Assembly (NCBI GenBank): GCA_001599355.1
Contig: BCGQ01000006.1
Location: 620,001 to 684,000, forward strand
Reading direction: 5' to 3'
Origin: Nakazawaea peltata
Taxonomy: Eukaryota; Ascomycota; Pichiomycetes; Alaninales; Pachysolenaceae
Length of the DNA: 64,000 nt
A program made the position numbers and the translations under genes. Below are positions 27,204 to 36,879 of this stretch, one piece after another (positions within the stretch are counted from its first letter, which is position 1; each line of letters begins with the position of its first letter). Below the pieces are notes generated by a model, which did not search any database, was not told the origin of the DNA, and worked only from the letters and a program-made list of their open reading frames with translations.

Positions 27204-27733
27204 CTTGTCCTTAAGGCTATTTGGATATGGGTTGTTAAACCTTCTTGCCCTTCTTCTGTATTTTGTGCCTTTCTTAGCGTTGGAAAAAATTTTCGCCCTA
27301 TGAAAAATTTCGTTTCTTGCCCCGATGAGATGAGCAGATAAGGAGGGGGGGGAGGAAATGGAAGGAGAGGGGGAGCAGTGGGGGGAGGGATGGGTAAGTA
27401 GAGGAAAAGGTGCAATGAGTGGAGATATCAGGTAGTAGAAGGAATGGAATAGGCAAGGATTTATGAATTGTGAGATGAGAATTAATTTTGATCTGAGTTT
27501 CGATCTACTGAACCTGCTGATGTACCCCCATTTTCGCTTAAAATTGGGGGTGATTAAAGAGAGGGATCAAATAACAATACATACAAATGATCTGAGAGCA
27601 AACAAAAATATTCATACGACAATACACATATACAATTCTCATAATACAGTACTCATAATACAGTACTCATAATACGTGTCATAATATTCAATCCTACATA
27701 TCCACTTTTACATATCTCATTACTTATACACCC
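27204..27733. other. Intergenic region IKI3 promoter / VPS33 3' end
   Basis: About 530 bp. AAAAAATTTTCGCCC (about 27284-27298) and AAAAATTTCG lie close to the IKI3 start. G-rich runs follow near 27340-27390. A 14-bp unit (ctcataatacagta) is tandemly repeated about 2.5 times near 27637-27675. No gene is seen. Confidence 0.4.
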
Positions 27734-29821
27734 CTAATTTATCCACCCCCGTACCACACTCTTACTATTAATCATATCATCAGTCAACATCACCAACTTT
27801 TTATCACCACCCTTCTTATTGATTTTATTGACAATAAACCTTATCGCAGCCAGTTCAGCATAACTCATCCCCCCAATCATAACAACCACAATATATTCCT
27901 GGGATGGTTTACTTTTATGAGAATTGGTAGCTGGACCTTGGCTAAATATCAGTTTTTTGTTCTCAGGCACTAACAAAAGCTCTCTGAATGGACCAGGAGC
28001 AAAATATCTCCCCAAATTGTCATTCAATTTGGACCATCCACATTTCAATTGCAGACTTGTCTTCATTGCTGATGAGCTAGTGAAATCTCTAGAGTAGATC
28101 AGTTCTACTAAACGAGCAGTTATCGGGATATATCCAGGTAAAACAAAATCTGGGTCTTCGTTGGGCTCATCCGAGTTGGGCATCAAATTTAAATAGTAAT
28201 TTACTTGAGAGAAATTCTTGATCTCTTGAATTATTGGTTTGAAAGAGTCTGGAGTAGAGTTTGAAGCCACAGCGGGTCCAGTTGCAGGTTGAGAACTGAT
28301 TGTAGCAGACTCAAGAGCATTAAATAAACTTAACTCATTACCAGATCTGGCATAAAATAACTGACTGTCTTGTAATTTCTGTAATACAGGGAAATATTGG
28401 AATCCATAATACTCAATTATCTCTTTCTTGAGATTTTGATATTCTTTAAGACGGAATCCACTCTTGACAATCGATGTTAAAATGCAAAGATTCATGAAAT
28501 CTTCGAATTTCGGTTTATAAATGTATAAGAAATCTATCAATTTGGTGAAATTCGTCGTATTATCGTACGAATTAGCAAGAATACTTTGTTGGATATCGAT
28601 AAACAGGCTAAAATAAGACTCGTCTTCTTCATCTTCATCCAAAACATGACTTTCTGTTTCTACTGTCATGGTACCCCCTTTCACTTTTTCCAAGATATGC
28701 TCCAGAACATAAGTATGATCTTTAATTAAACCTTGTTCGGCTGTTAAATCGTTTAATTTATCTACAAATTGTTTAATTTGATTAAGATCTTTCGCCAGAT
28801 GCCTCTTATCAAACTCATCTTGTAATTCTTTCAGTTTGGAATTCAAAATAGGACCTACTTGAGAGAAATTCAAATCTTTCAAAGAGTCGAATAATTGGTC
28901 GTCATCAAAATTTTTTGTAAAAGATTCGGATTTAATTTGGTTCAAATCCAAATCAAAGGTCTCATCGATCAATCCAGCATAGGTCAATTGAGTCAATAAG
29001 GGAGTTATCATATCCACTGAACGTTCGAGTATTACGAGGTCACACTGTCTATTGTAGAAAGTGTGTTTATCGAAGAATAAGACGTCGTCTATGTCCTGAA
29101 GAAGCTTCTGTTGCTTCAAATTCATCTCATTCTTAAGATACACATCAAGATTCTTCTCGTAGCTATGGAAGAATAACTTCGAGAGCTCTCCTTTCATGTA
29201 CACATGAGTGAATCTCAATCTGAACCCTGATTTCACCACTATTTTAAGCAACGCCTTAGACAATTGTGTCAATACTGTGATGCTTTTATGATTGTACAAT
29301 TCTTGATAAGAGTTTGAGTCGTTTAAGACGATCAAATCTGAGGCCAATGCGATTGGCAGAACCAGATCCCAATTATATAACTGTACTTCATCCTTTAAAT
29401 TGGCATTCAGGAACATCAATCGATCGAATTTCTCATTATCTCCGGTGAATATGACCGAACAACGACAACCTCCCCCAATAAATGGAAGAATTTGAGTCTT
29501 AATTATGGACTGGATTAAGGAGATGGTTCCAAGCGAATCTGTTCCTAAAAACACCACACTTTGGGTCTCTCGTATAAGTTCTGGAGCCAATTGCGTGTTC
29601 TCTTCAAGTAATACCACCTGACCAATACCAGTGAGCTCTTGTAAATGCTTGAATGTTGATAGCCTATTGAGGTACTTCATTGTTTGTTTAGTTAAGATAA
29701 GTAGATGTTTGAGGGGATCTTCAGCTGAGATATGTTGGAATATCTCTACTAATTCATCTAAGGAGTCGGATTGGAGCCTTGAAGGCTCGACCACCGGAGT
29801 GTCATCTACTTTCAGCGGCAT
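27734..29821 (-). CDS. VPS33: Sec1/Munc18 protein Vps33 (HOPS/CORVET)
   Basis: 695 residues (S. cerevisiae Vps33 is 691). The SM-family core motif DLVILERSVDMITPLLTQLTYAGLIDE is almost identical to Vps33. The C-terminal VVVMIGGMSYAELAAIRFI and KLVMLTDDMINS are the typical domain-1/2 Rossmann-like end of SM proteins. The protein binds SNAREs within the HOPS and CORVET tethering complexes at endosome and vacuole membranes. A GGTCGTGTAT motif lies 30 bp upstream of the start. No intron. Confidence 0.95.
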   Translation of the reverse strand: MPLKVDDTPVVEPSRLQSDSLDELVEIFQHISAEDPLKHLLILTKQTMKYLNRLSTFKHLQELTGIGQVVLLEENTQLAPELIRETQSVVFLGTDSLGTISLIQSIIKTQILPFIGGGCRCSVIFTGDNEKFDRLMFLNANLKDEVQLYNWDLVLPIALASDLIVLNDSNSYQELYNHKSITVLTQLSKALLKIVVKSGFRLRFTHVYMKGELSKLFFHSYEKNLDVYLKNEMNLKQQKLLQDIDDVLFFDKHTFYNRQCDLVILERSVDMITPLLTQLTYAGLIDETFDLDLNQIKSESFTKNFDDDQLFDSLKDLNFSQVGPILNSKLKELQDEFDKRHLAKDLNQIKQFVDKLNDLTAEQGLIKDHTYVLEHILEKVKGGTMTVETESHVLDEDEEDESYFSLFIDIQQSILANSYDNTTNFTKLIDFLYIYKPKFEDFMNLCILTSIVKSGFRLKEYQNLKKEIIEYYGFQYFPVLQKLQDSQLFYARSGNELSLFNALESATISSQPATGPAVASNSTPDSFKPIIQEIKNFSQVNYYLNLMPNSDEPNEDPDFVLPGYIPITARLVELIYSRDFTSSSAMKTSLQLKCGWSKLNDNLGRYFAPGPFRELLLVPENKKLIFSQGPATNSHKSKPSQEYIVVVMIGGMSYAELAAIRFIVNKINKKGGDKKLVMLTDDMINSKSVVRGWIN

Positions 29822-30281
29822 GTTGTGGTATCTACAGAGGGAGATAATAAGGTCGTGTATTTAGATCAATAAATAAGGGAGGTGGTGATGGTGGTGATAT
29901 TTCGTAAATTGCTGAGGGGTCAGAGGCTTTTGAGGGCATTGAGAAGGGGATTGAGAGGGGAAGAGAGGGACCATAATTGACCGTGATGAGCCTTGGCAAG
30001 CGATGAGGTTGGAGAAAAGACAGAAATTCACATGTTAATGCGAACCTTAACAATTTCCAGCTACCCAGTCTACATCAAATTATATACCTATAATATATAA
30101 AATTCTTATTAAATAGATGATAATAATAGTAATAAGTTACGCCTATAAGGCAGTGTTTTTAAGTGCGAATGTGTGTCTTAGTATCCAACATGTCATTAGC
30201 AAATGAATCTGCGAAGTGAAATGTATAAAGTACATGTTGTTTATGGAAGTTGTGGATGAGTTGAGTCAGAGACTAAGGCTT
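29822..30281. other. VPS33 upstream region / COX9 3' flank
   Basis: About 460 bp. GGTCGTGTAT at 29851-29860 lies just upstream of VPS33. The remainder is AT-rich with no supported gene. Confidence 0.4.
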
Positions 30282-30716
30282 TTAGGCGTCCTCAGCACTC
30301 TTCTTCTTGGCCAACTCAGCGTAGTATTCTTCTCTGATACGGACATCATTCTTGTGGAAACCCCACCACCAGTAAGAAGCGAAAGTGAAACCGATGGTCA
30401 AACCTGTTATTGTTAGTATATGTTTGTGTGTATTGATGTTGGCGGTTTAGGAGGGAGGTTAGGGACAACTTGAAGAAGGGAAAGGTGGACCAAAATGCTT
30501 CAAGCATCATGAATGAATAGTGATAGATGATGCTTGACGCATCCCAGACCATTTATACCCAATAATCGTACTCAATCCCTCTCGTTACTTCATCTTTCGA
30601 AACGCCTTCGTCTCATCTCCAACACCGCCCATTCCATGCCATTATTCTCACTTACCAACACCGATGTCGGTCATGATCTTTCTCTTCATCATTCCTTGAA
30701 TTGGAGCAATAGCCAT
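30282..30716 (-). CDS. COX9: Cytochrome c oxidase subunit VIIa (Cox9), one intron
   Basis: Two exons, 30656-30716 (61 nt) and 30282-30403 (122 nt), give a 60-residue protein; S. cerevisiae Cox9 is 59. The N-terminus MAIAPIQGMMKRKIMTDIGVG is followed by one membrane helix ending ASYWWWGFHKNDVRIREEYYAELAKKK, matching the invariant ASYWWWGFH and FYAELA blocks. The intron 30404-30655 (252 bp) has GTAAGT, TACTAAC (30412-30418 minus strand) and CAG. Cox9 is a small nuclear-encoded subunit of complex IV in the inner membrane, needed for its assembly. It is divergent from COX8 with a shared 377-bp promoter. The conserved sequence across the splice junction makes the model firm. Confidence 0.95.
30404..30655 (-). 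other. COX9 intron
   Basis: 252 bp with exact GTAAGT donor, TACTAAC branch and CAG acceptor. It interrupts the Gly codon just before the membrane helix (phase 1). Confidence 0.93.
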
Positions 30717-31093
30717 TTTGTCTGTTTTATAGTATATATCACGAAGTTATATCCTCTACCAATATCAAAAGTTATAATAACTCAAATATCACCATTTTTT
30801 CTACGTTCAAACTCTTTACTCTGAGAGGTCGTGCACATTTGTCCCAATCTGCCCTAGCTCAACAACCAATTAAATTTCAAAGAAAGAAAATTTTTTATTC
30901 GAATTTACAAAAAAAATCGAGCCATTACTGTTTGTAATGCGGGCCACAAGAGGGTCGTGCACTTCCAATCTGAGCCTGCGAATAAGCTGGGAAAATTTTT
31001 CCCTAATGGCGGTTCTTGTTTGTTTAATACATCATTTTAGAGATTGAAAGATACCATTAGTTGTTGAATCATAGTATAATAAACCGATCAGAA
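30717..31093. promoter_or_regulatory. Bidirectional promoter COX9 / COX8
   Basis: 377 bp separating the divergent starts of two complex IV genes. It carries two exact GGTCGTGCAC copies (30827-30836 and 30953-30962, both on the + strand), a CCAAT box (about 30864, possible Hap2/3/4/5 site) and two AAAATTTT elements (about 30885-30896 and 30990-31003). A shared architecture would give coordinated expression of the two subunits; this is inferred. Confidence 0.6.
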
Positions 31094-31336
31094 ATGTTCG
31101 CCAGAATCGCCACCAAGCCTATCACTGCTAGACAGATTGTTTCCAGAAGATTCTTATCTTCCACCACCACCAGATTGGCCCCACACTTTGAAGACGGTGT
31201 TTACACCAACTTGCCATTCAAGGTTCATAACAGAAGAGTTCCATACCTGGTTCCACACTTCTTGTTCTTCTTCATCGGTATGGGTCTTCCATTCTTTGCT
31301 TGTTATGTCCAATTGAAGAGATCTGGTTCTTTATAA
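31094..31336 (+). CDS. COX8: Cytochrome c oxidase subunit VIIc (Cox8)
   Basis: 80 residues (S. cerevisiae 78). The N-terminal ~28 residues (MFARIATKPITARQ..., ending in Arg-rich RRFLSSTTTR) form a cleavable mitochondrial presequence. The mature part HFEDGVYTNLPFKV, one membrane helix and ACYVQLKRSGSL match Cox8. I use the ATG at 31094; the in-frame TTG codons upstream are not likely starts. The CTG at 31247-31249 in VPYxVPHF aligns with Ala of S. cerevisiae TPYALSHF, another CUG=Ala site. Confidence 0.95.
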   Translation: MFARIATKPITARQIVSRRFLSSTTTRLAPHFEDGVYTNLPFKVHNRRVPYLVPHFLFFFIGMGLPFFACYVQLKRSGSL

Positions 31337-32811
31337 GAGGACTGTCTTTTTATTATCATTTCACCATATCATAAAACACAACACGCACAAGATATCATTA
31401 AAATCGCACCATTGTCAAATTGGACTTAATTAAAGTTTCGATTTGGTCTTCTGGTGTTTAATATTTGACATTCAATTCCGCTGGAGGAGTTTGAACTTAC
31501 TATATATATTTTATTAAAAGTGTATATGTGAATATATATATTTATTCAGATAAGATTGAGTAGTAGTAAATGGGAAAGTAAATGGGAAAAGCTAATGGGG
31601 TCCGTAATCTTCAGTGGCTACAAATGGGTCGCCTTGGATGAATGTGTTATTGGATATCTAGCACTTGCACTGATTCTAGTCACTGCTTCTAGACACCGAT
31701 TCTCTAGTCACGGGGTTTGTACTCATTAGGCTTATCTATAAGTATGTTAATTCGTAAATTGCTATGTAAGAAGATCTGGAATCAGAATATAGTTGAGATG
31801 GCTATTAGATTTCTTGATAGTTGGTTCTGATTGTGTCATCGAGAGTATAGTGTTATTCTTCGCTTTAATTGATCAGCTTCTCCCGGTGCACGTTAAGTTA
31901 ATAATCAATTGTGGTACTAAGCTGAGTCACTCTCTTCTACATTCTACAAATATAGAAATAGGTAGGGTTGTGGTTGTTGGTTAAAATGGAATAGAATTGA
32001 AAACTAATAGTCTTCAACTGTTATGGTATTACTTTCTAGATTGTAATGATAGAAGTTTCAAATTATTAGCTCTATGTTGGCCATGTCCATCCCCACCCTA
32101 TTACCCTCTAATCTCTGAGTCATCTTAGTCAAGCATAAAAAAGGGGTACCAAAATTAAAGAAAAAAAAAATATAGCATAGAGAATAAGTAGTAAATACAT
32201 AGTGAAATGAAGAGGTTAAAATTGTTAGGGTGGTTAGAGTAGCTAGATAGGCAACATTGATCTTATTGCTGAAGTTTAAATCATCAAAAATTGTCTCAAC
32301 AGAAGATCTGAATACTCATTATTCAGCCATTTGCTTTCCTTTCATTATTTCCATAGCATTCGCTCCCTCATTTATTTATTATATATCAAATATAACTTTA
32401 AATCCTACACTACTTAACAATTACTCACAAAAAAGGATCAACTACCATGGGTCAAATATCATATAATTAAGTAAAATCTCACCAAGTAAGCACCTAACTA
32501 TGTCCTGATGCCTGTCCTGATCCATGTACGGACCATCTACAGTTTTCAGGTATCTTGCCCTCAAATTGATAACCCTTATCGTCCCATCACCTCACCCCCT
32601 TCCCACCCTGGTCTGCGTCACCGTTACCGGCTCTTCTTCCACAAGGTCACCCCCTGCAAAATCGGAAGAAAAAAAATTTTAGCCCGTCGCCGGAATCCGA
32701 GCAAGAAGCGAAATTTCGTTCACAGGCTCACGCTCCACTTAGCAATATATATATTGACGCAGGAGCCTTGAAGTGAGAGATTTGTTGACACGATAAGCAA
32801 ATTGAAGCAGT
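31337..32811. other. Intergenic region COX8 - IDP1
   Basis: 1.47 kb of AT-rich sequence, unusually long between same-strand genes. Short open frames (for example 31793-31984 and 32257-32466) are not gene-like. The IDP1-proximal end has AAAAAAAATTTTAGCCCG (about 32668-32685). No tRNA or repeat was found. Confidence 0.4.
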
Positions 32812-34110
32812 ATGATGTTCTCTACTATCCGCGCTAGAACTCTGATCGGTGGATACCGTTCATTCCACTCCTCCAGATTGGCCTTGGACAAGATCAAGGT
32901 CAAGAATCCAATCGTCGAGATGGATGGTGATGAAATGACCAGAATTATCTGGGCCATTATTAAGGACAAGTTGATCAAACCTTACTTGGATGTCGATTTG
33001 AAATACTACGACTTGAGTGTCACTTCCAGAGACAAGACTGATGACAAGATCACCATTGAAGCCGCCGAGCTGATCAAGAAGTATGGTGTCGGTGTCAAAT
33101 GTGCCACCATTACCCCAGATGAACAAAGAGTCGAAGAATTCGGTTTGAAGAAAATGTGGAAATCTCCTAACGGTACCATCAGAAACATCTTGGGAGGTAC
33201 TGTCTTCAGAGAACCAATCATTATCGGAGACAGAGTCCCAAGAATCGTTCCAAACTGGAATGAGCCAATCATCATTGGTAGACATCTGCACGCTGATCAA
33301 TATAAGGCCACTGATATCTCTATTCCAGGTGAAGGTAAGTTGGAATTGAAGTTCACCCCAGCTGGTAGCTCCGAGTCCGAGACCATCACCGTTTACGACT
33401 ACAAGGGTCCAGGTATTGGTTTACTGATGTACAACACCGATGAAAGTATCACCGGATTTGCCCACTCTTCTTTCAAGATGGCTTTGTCTAAGGGTAAGGA
33501 TTTGAAGTTGGCTACTAAGAACACTATTTTGAAGACTTATGATGGTCGTTTCAAGGACATTTTCCAAAACATTTACGACACCACTTATGCTAAGGAATTC
33601 GAAGCCAAAGGTATCACTTATGAGCACCGTTTGATCGATGATATCGTTGCTCAAATGATCAAGTCTAAGGGAGGTTTCGTTTTACTGTTGAAGAACTACG
33701 ATGGTGATGTCCAAAGTGACATTGTTGCCCAAGGTTTCGGATCTCTTGGTTTGATGACCTCTGTTTTGATGACCCCAGATGGAAAGCTGTTCGAAAGTGA
33801 GGCTCTGCACGGAACCGTCACCAGACATTACAGACAACACCAACAAGGAAAGGAGACTTCCACCAACTCTATTCTGTCTATCTTTGCTTGGACCAGAGGT
33901 TTGATCCAAAGAGGAAAGTTGGATAACACTCCAGAGGTTGTCGAATTTGCCGAGAAGTTGGAGAAGACCGTTATTGACCTTGTTCAAGTCGATGGTGTTA
34001 TGACCAAGGACTTGGCTTTGGCTGGAGGAAACACCGACAGATCGGCCTACGTCACTACTACTGAGTTTTTGGATGCTGTAGCTGCCAAGTTGGCCAAGGA
34101 GCTTAAATAA
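32812..34110 (+). CDS. IDP1: Mitochondrial NADP-dependent isocitrate dehydrogenase
   Basis: 432 residues. An Arg/Ser-rich presequence (residues ~1-26, with RSFHSSRLA) precedes [21 protein letters not shown], as in S. cerevisiae Idp1 (428). Substrate and cofactor blocks are visible: [52 protein letters not shown], and [21 protein letters not shown]. No peroxisomal SKL at the C-terminus, so this is the mitochondrial isoform. It oxidises isocitrate to 2-oxoglutarate and makes NADPH. Eight in-frame CTG codons: five align with conserved Ala (including 33286-33288, 33805-33807 and 33874-33876), none with conserved Leu. Confidence 0.97.
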   Translation: MMFSTIRARTLIGGYRSFHSSRLALDKIKVKNPIVEMDGDEMTRIIWAIIKDKLIKPYLDVDLKYYDLSVTSRDKTDDKITIEAAELIKKYGVGVKCATITPDEQRVEEFGLKKMWKSPNGTIRNILGGTVFREPIIIGDRVPRIVPNWNEPIIIGRHLHADQYKATDISIPGEGKLELKFTPAGSSESETITVYDYKGPGIGLLMYNTDESITGFAHSSFKMALSKGKDLKLATKNTILKTYDGRFKDIFQNIYDTTYAKEFEAKGITYEHRLIDDIVAQMIKSKGGFVLLLKNYDGDVQSDIVAQGFGSLGLMTSVLMTPDGKLFESEALHGTVTRHYRQHQQGKETSTNSILSIFAWTRGLIQRGKLDNTPEVVEFAEKLEKTVIDLVQVDGVMTKDLALAGGNTDRSAYVTTTEFLDAVAAKLAKELK

Positions 34111-34131
34111 GTATGTGTATTGAAATAGCTT

Positions 34132-34458
34132 TTACTTGCTGTCTTCATCTATAAAATCCCATAAGTAGACCATGCCGTAGAAAGTTGCGAAAGTGACCAG
34201 AGTTACTTTGATGAAAGGGGGGAATAAGGTTTTGTAGAATTGACGATGGAGGTTGATTGGAGGGTCAATTGGTGGAGTTGGTGGGATATTTGGGGTGGTT
34301 CCTGAGGTGGTTCCTGAGGGTGTTGAAGCGCCATTGGAAGTAGTCGTTGTGGTTGACTTGTGGTCCTTCAATTCGGCCGAAAAACGTGCTCTACTGGTAT
34401 GAATACATCTCAGTAGCACAGCTGGACGCAAAAGAACTCTTGAATTAGTTAGTATCAT
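34132..34458 (-). CDS. Small predicted mitochondrial single-pass membrane protein, unknown function
   Basis: 108 residues. The N-terminal ~28 residues (SRVLLRPAVL, then RCIHTSRARFSAE) look like a mitochondrial presequence with an R-x-Phe-type processing site. A Thr/Ser/Pro-rich linker follows, then a C-terminal hydrophobic helix (FPPFIKVTLVTFATFYGMVYLW) with a short acidic tail. I do not recognise the family. It converges with IDP1 only 21 bp away. A GGTCGTGTGA motif (34541-34550, minus strand) lies 83 bp upstream, as at other mitochondrial genes here. The TACTAAC overlapping its second to fourth codons appears coincidental. Confidence 0.6.
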   Translation of the reverse strand: MILTNSRVLLRPAVLLRCIHTSRARFSAELKDHKSTTTTTSNGASTPSGTTSGTTPNIPPTPPIDPPINLHRQFYKTLFPPFIKVTLVTFATFYGMVYLWDFIDEDSK

Positions 34459-35340
34459 AGTAATTGATCACCTCAATTCATCGTCCTTATAATGAATTTG
34501 CCTATAGAAATTGGAGATTTTTATCTGAAAGTTGGATTATTCACACGACCTTTGGAAATATCACTTGGATGAGATGAAGCAAATTACAAATTATTGATAT
34601 TAGCATATTACGAATAAATGTACAGCAAAGTACGATTATGAAGTAGAGGGGGTGGATCTTGGAGGTTGGTCACTCAATTGGATGTCGAAAACAACATACC
34701 TGAAGACGAGAAGTCCAGATATCTCTAAATAATATCAAGAGATGAGCTTGACCTCTAATTTGCACCATCCAATGCAATATTCTGTCAGTGTAGTCTCTTA
34801 GAACAGGGTGCATTTTAATATGTCTTTTCCGGTGCATAGAGGCACATATGAGTGAGGAACAAGTGATACAGTGTGATAGGCGGGTGTGTGGGAGTAAAAA
34901 TCACAGAAAATTCTCGTGCTCACTATATTAACAATCTTCTATGTAACTGCCATGCTCTACGTTCCTCTAAGTCCCTCTGCCATACCTTACCACTACCGTA
35001 CCACTTCCCTCTTGTGGCTCCGTTTTTGTCTCCTGCCCTCCCTCATTACCCTACCCTAATTTTTCACAGCAAATTATCCCCAATCCGCCCAAGCCAACTC
35101 AAGTCCAAGCAGAAAAAAGAAAAGAACGCGCAGCGAAACGCACCCCTCGCATAAGCTGATTATTACATTTTCGGGGGGTTATTTAAGACAAGAAGAAATA
35201 GAATAATACAATTAAGATTTATATAAAAGCTCACTAAGGAGTGGAGTGGCCTGTGGTAATAGCAGAACTAACAGGAGATCTGATAGAAATCGTTTAAAAT
35301 TGGACCTCGGTCTTGAGTTGTACTCTCGTAAAAGATGCCT
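34459..35340. other. Intergenic region, mitochondrial protein upstream / EFG1 3' flank
   Basis: About 880 bp. Carries the GGTCGTGTGA motif at 34541-34550 and AT-rich sequence. A 38-codon frame on the minus strand near 34698-34811 ends at a GTATGT but does not join any downstream frame; it is not annotated as a gene. Confidence 0.35.
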
Positions 35341-36879
35341 TTATTTCTTCTCCAGTTGATGGATGTGAGAAGGAGTAGTGGCAGCAGTTTGAACCTGGGA
35401 GTAGTAACTTCCATATGGCAGTTGCAGTTGCAGCAGTTGTTGTTGTTGCAATTGAGGGTAGTAATAGTACGGCAGTTGCAGTTGCAGTTGAGGCAGCAGC
35501 AGTTGCAGAGGCAGCTGTTGTTGTTGTTGAGGCATCTGCTGATAATAGTTGTTATAATTCAGTTGCTTGGAGCTCATATCAGAAGTCGATGTCATTTGGT
35601 TTGAATAGTACATGTTAGAGTATGGGGTAGTGTTAGCAGTGGTAGAAGTGGCTCCATTTGTGCTGTTAACTGGTTGTTGTTGTTGCTTCATAGAAGGAGT
35701 AGAAGTGCCAGAAGACATGGCACCATTAGTAGCCAGACCAGAAGTAGCAGCGGCGGCTACGGTACCAGTGGCAGCTCCACCAGCTCCAGCTCCCATTTGA
35801 CTAGTTGGAGTACCTTGTTGGATAACTCTCTTAATATCCTTGACAAATAATGGGTACAACAAATCGACAATACCTTCTCTTTGCAGCATCAGCAAAGCAC
35901 GTTCAAATGGGATCCAAACACCTTTCAAGTGCATAGATCCAATTTTGACAACTTTACGTACTTTTTCACTTTTCAATATTCCATCACGTCTACCACGAGT
36001 CATTTTCAGAACATTCAACAATTTAGTACCATTGATCATGTTGTTGTCGGCACGTCTAACGACGGAAATTCCGTTCAGATCGACTTGATAACATAAAGTT
36101 TTCTCATCTTCCCACATGGTGGTGGTGATACGAGGTCTTAAACCAGCTGGTTGGATTTGACCTACACTTGAGCTGATTCCGGAAGCAGCGCCAGTAGCGG
36201 AAGAGACACCGGAAGGAATGGCACCGTTGGCAGCACCATTGGTGTACAAAGAGGAACCGTTAAGACCAGTAGCAGCGCCAGTAGCAGCGGTGGACCCGGT
36301 ATTGGCGGCACCAGAACCGTAGTTTTGTAAGTAGTTACGGTAAGCATAGTTAGAGTAATCAGGCAGCAGCAGTTGTTGGACTTGTTGCAGAGCTTGCAGC
36401 AGAGGCAGCAGTTGTTGAGGAAGCAAACCTTGGTTCATCATGTAATAAGAGTAAGAGTTCAGCTGGTTACCGTAACTATTCGGCATATTTTGTAAACCAA
36501 CTTGGGCGCTTTGCATATACTGTTGGTATTGATCTGGGTAACCCAAATAAGGTCTTTGAGCACCAGATTGGGCAGCGCCAGACAGGGACAGAGATTCGGC
36601 TCCAGTGGTGGTTTGGCCAGTAGAAGTAGCATAAGACATAGGCAGTTGTTGCAGTTGACCGTATGGCATTTGGTAACCCGAGTGCATCTGAGGAGCAGCA
36701 GAGGCCAGTTGATGTTGACCATGGGAACCGCCCACGATTGGAGTGTTGTTGGCGGCAGTAGAGCCGGCGGAAGTGGCCCCGCCGTTGACTGCAGAGGCGG
36801 CCGAAGTTTGGATCATCTGAGGAACCGGCGTGTTGGTGTTACTACCGTTTTGTTGCACGGATGAAGTGTCGGCAGACAT
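35341..36879 (-). CDS. EFG1: APSES transcription factor, Efg1/StuA/Phd1-Sok2 type
   Basis: 512 residues. The APSES DNA-binding domain (~248-355) includes [56 protein letters not shown] and [12 protein letters not shown], closely matching C. albicans Efg1. Flanks are Gln/Ala/Tyr/Pro-rich, low-complexity activation regions. Four CTG codons inside the domain (36076-36078, 36007-36009, 35890-35892, 35884-35886) all fall on Efg1 alanines, so CTG=Ala makes the domain near-identical there. Under that code the CAA/CTG tracts in the flanks become Gln/Ala runs. Efg1-family regulators control morphogenesis and metabolism downstream of cAMP-PKA. The unusually long upstream region (1.7 kb) suggests complex control. 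Confidence 0.93.
   Translation of the reverse strand: MSADTSSVQQNGSNTNTPVPQMIQTSAASAVNGGATSAGSTAANNTPIVGGSHGQHQLASAAPQMHSGYQMPYGQLQQLPMSYATSTGQTTTGAESLSLSGAAQSGAQRPYLGYPDQYQQYMQSAQVGLQNMPNSYGNQLNSYSYYMMNQGLLPQQLLPLLQALQQVQQLLLPDYSNYAYRNYLQNYGSGAANTGSTAATGAATGLNGSSLYTNGAANGAIPSGVSSATGAASGISSSVGQIQPAGLRPRITTTMWEDEKTLCYQVDLNGISVVRRADNNMINGTKLLNVLKMTRGRRDGILKSEKVRKVVKIGSMHLKGVWIPFERALLMLQREGIVDLLYPLFVKDIKRVIQQGTPTSQMGAGAGGAATGTVAAAATSGLATNGAMSSGTSTPSMKQQQQPVNSTNGATSTTANTTPYSNMYYSNQMTSTSDMSSKQLNYNNYYQQMPQQQQQLPLQLLLPQLQLQLPYYYYPQLQQQQLLQLQLPYGSYYSQVQTAATTPSHIHQLEKK

Noticed and set aside
34698-34811. 38-codon minus-strand frame ending at GTATGT, with a TACTAAC further on at the start of the mitochondrial protein gene
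   Set aside because: No acceptor joins it in frame to the downstream gene; the obvious one leads to a stop after 15 codons. Probably chance.
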